Shown here: piece after piece, positions 7,319-10,070 of the stretch
Layout: every line of letters starts with the position of its first letter
How positions within the stretch are numbered: the first letter of the stretch is position 1
Assembly: GCA_021776015.1 (NCBI GenBank)
Contig: JAJFGT010000249.1
Coordinates: 1-10,070 of the forward strand
Length of the DNA stretch: 10,070 nucleotides
Reading direction: 5' to 3'
From: Alphaproteobacteria bacterium
GTDB lineage: Bacteria; Pseudomonadota; Alphaproteobacteria; Micavibrionales; Micavibrionaceae
Notes under the pieces: generated by a model
Told to the model about the DNA's origin: nothing
What the model saw: only the letters and a program-made list of their open reading frames with translations
Database searches by the model: none
Made by a program: the position numbers and the translations under genes

Positions 7319-8662
7319 TCACCACTCGTTTTTTTGGGGAACTGTTTTTTCAATATCTGCTAAAATGGCGCCTGCTAAGTAAAGGGAGCCTGTGATAAGA
7401 ATTCGAGCCGTTTTACTTTGAGTTTGAAGGGCTTCTTGAGGAAATGCGGCTGTATGAATAGGGCAGGTTACTATGGGTTTTATGATATCAATAAGTTCTT
7501 GAGCCTTAAAGCTGGATTCTATATGGGGAATATCAATGACTGTAATCTTTTCCACATAAGGAAGAATAGGAGTTAGAAACAATTTTGGATCTTTTCTGTT
7601 TACCATTCCAATGATGATATGCAAGGGCTTTGAATCTTGTTTTATCCAATGTTCCATTTGTGTTGCTAAGGCAAGACCAGCACTATCATTGTGTCCTCCA
7701 TCCAACCAAACATCATTGTGTCCAGCCCAAACATCATTAAGTTTTTGAAGGCGAGCTTGCCATGATGTATTTTTAAGAGCAGTCCTTAATTTCTCTATAT
7801 CTGTGCGGATACGATCATGTGAGAGAAGTGTTACAAGGGCTGCTCCCGCATTATTGATTTGATGATCTCCTATCAGAGAAGGAGTAGGAAAAAGATATTC
7901 TTGACCATGAAGTGTTAAAATAAACCCAGACTCTGTTTTTTGTGTACACCACTCATGTCCATAACGAAGGAGAGAAACATTAAGGTCTTTTGCTCGACGT
8001 TCAAAAACATCCATGACACCTGCTTTTAGAGCTTCTTGAGGTTGGGATCCTATAATACAGGGAACATTTTCTTTCATAATTCCTGCTTTTTCAGAGGCTA
8101 TCTTTATAAGGGTGTCTCCCAAATAATCGGTGTGGTCAAAAGAAATAGCCGTAATAATTGTAGCGATGGGGTTGGGAATTACATTTGTTGCATCTAAACG
8201 CCCTCCGAGTCCTGTTTCTATAAGACTAAAATCAGCGTGGACACGTGAGAAAGCTAAAAAAGTAGACGCTATTACAATTTCAAAGTAGGAAATCAAATCC
8301 CCTGCATTGACATGCTCACACTCATCTAAAAGTTTCATATAGTCATCGGTTGAAATTTCTTGCCCCGCAAGAACAACTCTTTCATTAAAACGAACAAGAT
8401 GAGGTGAGGTTGCGACATGGCAATGATATTCTTGATATTCTAAACAGCTTTTTAGAAAAGCAATTGTCGAGCCTTTTCCATTGGTCCCTGCTACATGGAT
8501 AACAGGAGGAATATGAAGGTGGGGATTTCCAAGTTTATTTAAAAATGATTCTATACGACCCAGTGACAAATCAATTTTTTTTGGAAATTGTGTGGCAATT
8601 CTTTCTGTGATCGTGTTGAGCCTATCCTCAAGCACATTTTTTGATATTGTCTTTTGATTCAT
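7319..8662 (-). CDS. folC: Dihydrofolate synthase / folylpolyglutamate synthase
   Basis: This Mur-ligase-family enzyme makes dihydrofolate from dihydropteroate and glutamate and adds further glutamates to folates, using ATP in the cytosol. From the chosen ATG it has 447 residues, a normal length. Motifs, numbered from that ATG, are P-loop VAGTNGKGST (57-66), TSPHLVRFNERV (85-96), the ETGLGGRLDATNV region (149-161), ISFDHTDYLG (173-182), SEKAGIMK (190-197) and, further on, LDGGHNDSA. The frame stays open to an ATG at 8710, which would add 16 basic residues. I prefer 8662 because the length before the P-loop then fits the family and the overlap with accD falls from 83 to 35 bp. No strong ribosome-binding site favours either start. 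Overlap with accD suggests translational coupling, and accD-folC adjacency is usual in Alphaproteobacteria. Confidence 0.95.
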   Translation of the reverse strand: MNQKTISKNVLEDRLNTITERIATQFPKKIDLSLGRIESFLNKLGNPHLHIPPVIHVAGTNGKGSTIAFLKSCLEYQEYHCHVATSPHLVRFNERVVLAGQEISTDDYMKLLDECEHVNAGDLISYFEIVIASTFLAFSRVHADFSLIETGLGGRLDATNVIPNPIATIITAISFDHTDYLGDTLIKIASEKAGIMKENVPCIIGSQPQEALKAGVMDVFERRAKDLNVSLLRYGHEWCTQKTESGFILTLHGQEYLFPTPSLIGDHQINNAGAALVTLLSHDRIRTDIEKLRTALKNTSWQARLQKLNDVWAGHNDVWLDGGHNDSAGLALATQMEHWIKQDSKPLHIIIGMVNRKDPKLFLTPILPYVEKITVIDIPHIESSFKAQELIDIIKPIVTCPIHTAAFPQEALQTQSKTARILITGSLYLAGAILADIEKTVPQKNEW

Positions 8663-9659
8663 TTTTCTGGGTTTGGAGTGTGGATTTAGCAGATTTTTTC
8701 GTTTTCCCATTTGAATTATTCGAGGCTATTTTATGTCCATTTTTGGTTTCATTCTTATTTTCAATAGTCTTTGAGGTATGCTTTTTCTTATCAGGATCAT
8801 AATTTTGATGAGGATTCATTAGGAGTGTTAGAATAGTTCCTATTTTTTTATTCAGTTGATCACGAGGCACAACCATATCTATCATTCCGTGTTCCAGAAG
8901 ATATTCAGCTGTTTGGAAGTCCTCCGGAAGTTTTTCTCGAATAGTTTCTTCGATTACACGTTTTCCTGCAAATCCTATCGTTGCCTTTGGTTCAGAAATA
9001 TGAATATCTCCAATCATTGCAAAAGAAGCACTTACCCCCCCTGTTGTTGGATTTGTAAGGAGAACGATATAAGGAAGATGTGCATTTTTAACCATAGTTA
9101 CAGCAATAATAGTTCGAGGCATTTGCATAAGAGATATAGCACCTTCTTGCATACGAGCCCCTCCAGAGGCAGGAATAACAATAAGGGCGGCCTGTGCCTT
9201 AACAGCAGTTTCTGCGGCAACTACAATCCCTTCTCCGACAGCTGCGCCCATAGAGCCCCCCATAAAGGCAAAATTAAAGGCAGCGACGACAGTCTTTTGT
9301 CCGCCAATAGTTCCTATCGCAACAATGATAGCGTCCTGTTCCTTTGTTTTTGCTCGAGAATCTCTTAGACGGTCAGCGTATTTCTTTTTATCTTTGAATT
9401 TAAGGGGATCCTCTGGGACTTGAGGGAGGGTTATTCTATCGTAAGAACCTTTATCAAAAATAAGCTCTAGGCGCTTATGAACATCAATTTTCATGTGATA
9501 GTTACAATGGTGACAGACAGAATTATTTGTCTCCATTTCACGATGAAAGATCATCCCTTCACAATCGGGGCATTTATGCCATAAATTATCAGGAACATCT
9601 TGTTGATTCCCAACAATAGAACGAATTTTAGGGCGGATATAACTAGATAACCAGTTCAT
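8628..9659 (-). CDS. accD: Acetyl-CoA carboxylase carboxyltransferase subunit beta
   Basis: AccD pairs with AccA to move the carboxyl group from biotin to acetyl-CoA, forming malonyl-CoA for fatty acid synthesis. The 343-residue protein starts with the family-typical MNWLSSYIRPKI. A four-Cys zinc ribbon follows (Cys30, Cys33, Cys49, Cys52). The carboxyltransferase core shows FAFMGGSMGAAVGEG (130-144), VIPASGGARMQEG (161-173) and PTTGGVSASFAMIGDIHISEPKATIGFAGKRVI (204-236), with the glycine pairs that form the oxyanion holes. After about residue 287 comes a 56-residue tail rich in Lys, Asn and Ser with no recognisable fold; its coding sequence overlaps the folC start. AAGAGAG-type purines about 8 nt before the ATG could act as a ribosome-binding site. 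accA is not in the window. Confidence 0.96.
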   Translation of the reverse strand: MNWLSSYIRPKIRSIVGNQQDVPDNLWHKCPDCEGMIFHREMETNNSVCHHCNYHMKIDVHKRLELIFDKGSYDRITLPQVPEDPLKFKDKKKYADRLRDSRAKTKEQDAIIVAIGTIGGQKTVVAAFNFAFMGGSMGAAVGEGIVVAAETAVKAQAALIVIPASGGARMQEGAISLMQMPRTIIAVTMVKNAHLPYIVLLTNPTTGGVSASFAMIGDIHISEPKATIGFAGKRVIEETIREKLPEDFQTAEYLLEHGMIDMVVPRDQLNKKIGTILTLLMNPHQNYDPDKKKHTSKTIENKNETKNGHKIASNNSNGKTKKSAKSTLQTQKNESKDNIKKCA

Positions 9660-9712
9660 AAGAATATCTCTCTTTTGTTTAAATAATATTTACTTAGCCA
9701 ACATAAAACCAT
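9656..9712 (-). CDS. Possible 18-codon leader ORF coupled to accD
   Basis: A short frame, M-V-L-C-W-L-S-K-Y-Y-L-N-K-R-E-I-F-L, starts at ATG 9712-9710. It is preceded by a full GGAGG (9726-9722) at a 9-nt spacing, the best Shine-Dalgarno in the window. Its TGA overlaps the accD ATG as ATGA, a common coupling arrangement. I recognise no family for the peptide and cannot test codon bias at this length. It could be a leader peptide that feeds ribosomes onto accD, or a chance frame. Confidence 0.3.
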   Translation of the reverse strand: MVLCWLSKYYLNKREIFL

Positions 9713-9721
9713 AAAGGCATA

Positions 9722-9726
9722 CCTCC
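9722..9726 (-). promoter_or_regulatory. Strong GGAGG Shine-Dalgarno upstream of accD leader ORF
   Basis: GGAGG lies 9 nt before the ATG at 9712 and 62 nt before the accD ATG. It is therefore too far away to serve accD directly. It also sits 1 nt from another ATG (9720), which is too close for normal use. Confidence 0.35.
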
Positions 9727-9760
9727 GCCAAGCTTTTTTATGATCTGTGCTTATCTACCT

Positions 9761-10070
9761 TTATCCCATAGCAGAGGCAAGCCATGAAATTGCAAGAAAG
9801 AGGGTAATGTTTCCCAAAACAGACCAAATCCACATTTGCCCCGTCTCAATTTGAGTTGTGCTAACATTGACAGCTTTTTTAAGAATTTTTTTAAGCTTCT
9901 TTGATAGATCTGATCGTCCTGTGAATTGAACAAGAGAGAGGTTGCACCCTAAACCGATAAAAAATGCGATAATGTCCGCTATTGTTATGGCCACGGATCC
10001 TTGAGGAATAATAGATATAACAGAGGATCGGAAAGAAAAATAATAAAGAAATGTTAAAAGTCCTGCTGCT
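9761..10070 (-). CDS. Unidentified membrane protein, C-terminal part (5' end cut by window)
   Basis: The frame is open from the window edge (10069) to TAA at 9761-9763, giving 102 visible residues without a start being needed. A GTG at 9994 lies inside the frame and is unlikely to be the real start, because the same frame continues upstream with hydrophobic coding sequence. There are three hydrophobic stretches: the first at the window edge (AAGLLTFLYYFSF), the second around VAITIADIIAFFIGLGCNLSLV, and the last at the C-terminus (WIWSVLGNITLFLAISWLASAMG). Between the last two is a strongly basic segment (KKLKKILKKA) likely to lie in the cytoplasm. I do not recognise the family. It runs in the same direction as accD and ends 101 bp before it. 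Confidence 0.65.
   Translation of the reverse strand, partial: AAGLLTFLYYFSFRSSVISIIPQGSVAITIADIIAFFIGLGCNLSLVQFTGRSDLSKKLKKILKKAVNVSTTQIETGQMWIWSVLGNITLFLAISWLASAMG

Noticed and set aside
8856..9368. 170-codon open frame on the plus strand
   Set aside because: It lies entirely antisense to accD, whose zinc ribbon and carboxyltransferase motifs are unmistakable. Its translation is Ser/Cys/Asn-rich without domain-like segments and it has no convincing ribosome-binding site.
4922..9659. Reassigned TGA codon, as in some reduced endosymbionts
   Set aside because: TGA ends hemE, the kinase, folC and accD at sensible family lengths, and no TGA interrupts conserved motifs.
9713..9760. Intrinsic terminator between the membrane protein and accD
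   Set aside because: An A/T run and an AAGCTT palindrome are present, but there is no GC-rich stem followed by T residues in the transcribed direction.
9751..9933. 60-codon minus-strand frame near the right edge
   Set aside because: It is a shifted frame of the membrane-protein gene, whose own frame is longer, continues to the window edge and encodes coherent membrane segments.
9992..9994. GTG as the start of a 77-residue membrane protein
   Set aside because: The same frame stays open and hydrophobic upstream to the window edge, so the real start is most likely outside the window.

Overview
This 10,070-base window is AT-rich (roughly mid-30s percent GC by eye) and looks like the chromosome of an alphaproteobacterium with a low-GC, probably host-associated lifestyle. 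The evidence is the gene content and order. hemE-hemH-hemJ-rho run in series. A response regulator/sensor kinase pair of the ChvI/ChvG (ExoS) type, a family typical of Alphaproteobacteria, is present. accD-folC are adjacent. A Holosporales- or Rickettsiales-like source is my best guess, but it is an inference from composition and synteny only. TGA is used as a normal stop (hemE, folC, accD, the kinase), so the code is standard.

Every gene I can support lies on the minus strand, so transcription runs from high to low coordinates. Reading in that direction: the 3' end of an unidentified membrane protein (9761-10070, cut by the window edge); a 101-bp gap with a possible 18-codon leader ORF; accD (acetyl-CoA carboxylase beta subunit) overlapping folC (dihydrofolate/folylpolyglutamate synthase); then the chvI-like regulator and its chvG-like kinase, which overlap. 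A gene-free AT-rich interval of about 290 bp (4635-4921) follows. Then come hemE, hemH and hemJ, which carry out late steps of heme synthesis: uroporphyrinogen III decarboxylation, iron insertion and protoporphyrinogen oxidation. After a good sigma70-type promoter and a roughly 135-nt leader comes rho, the transcription terminator. Immediately after it is a lipoprotein L,D-transpeptidase of the YafK type, whose 3' end is cut by the window.

The most interesting part is the interval next to hemE. In Caulobacter, Rickettsia and Sinorhizobium the chromosomal origin is known to lie beside hemE. Here the interval holds several 8-of-9 matches to the DnaA box, two inverted pairs of the heptamer GGATAAA/TTTATCC, and a 70-bp A/T-rich stretch that could unwind. 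Rough hand counts also suggest that plus-strand G/C skew changes across it. I propose it as a candidate oriC. Other points worth attention are a C-rich, G-poor rho leader (possible autogenous control), the leader ORF translationally coupled to accD, and a Lys/Asn-rich AccD tail that overlaps the folC start.

I see no tRNA, rRNA, CRISPR array, insertion sequence or convincing intrinsic terminator. I found no clear undescribed multi-gene system; most of the window is conserved housekeeping.
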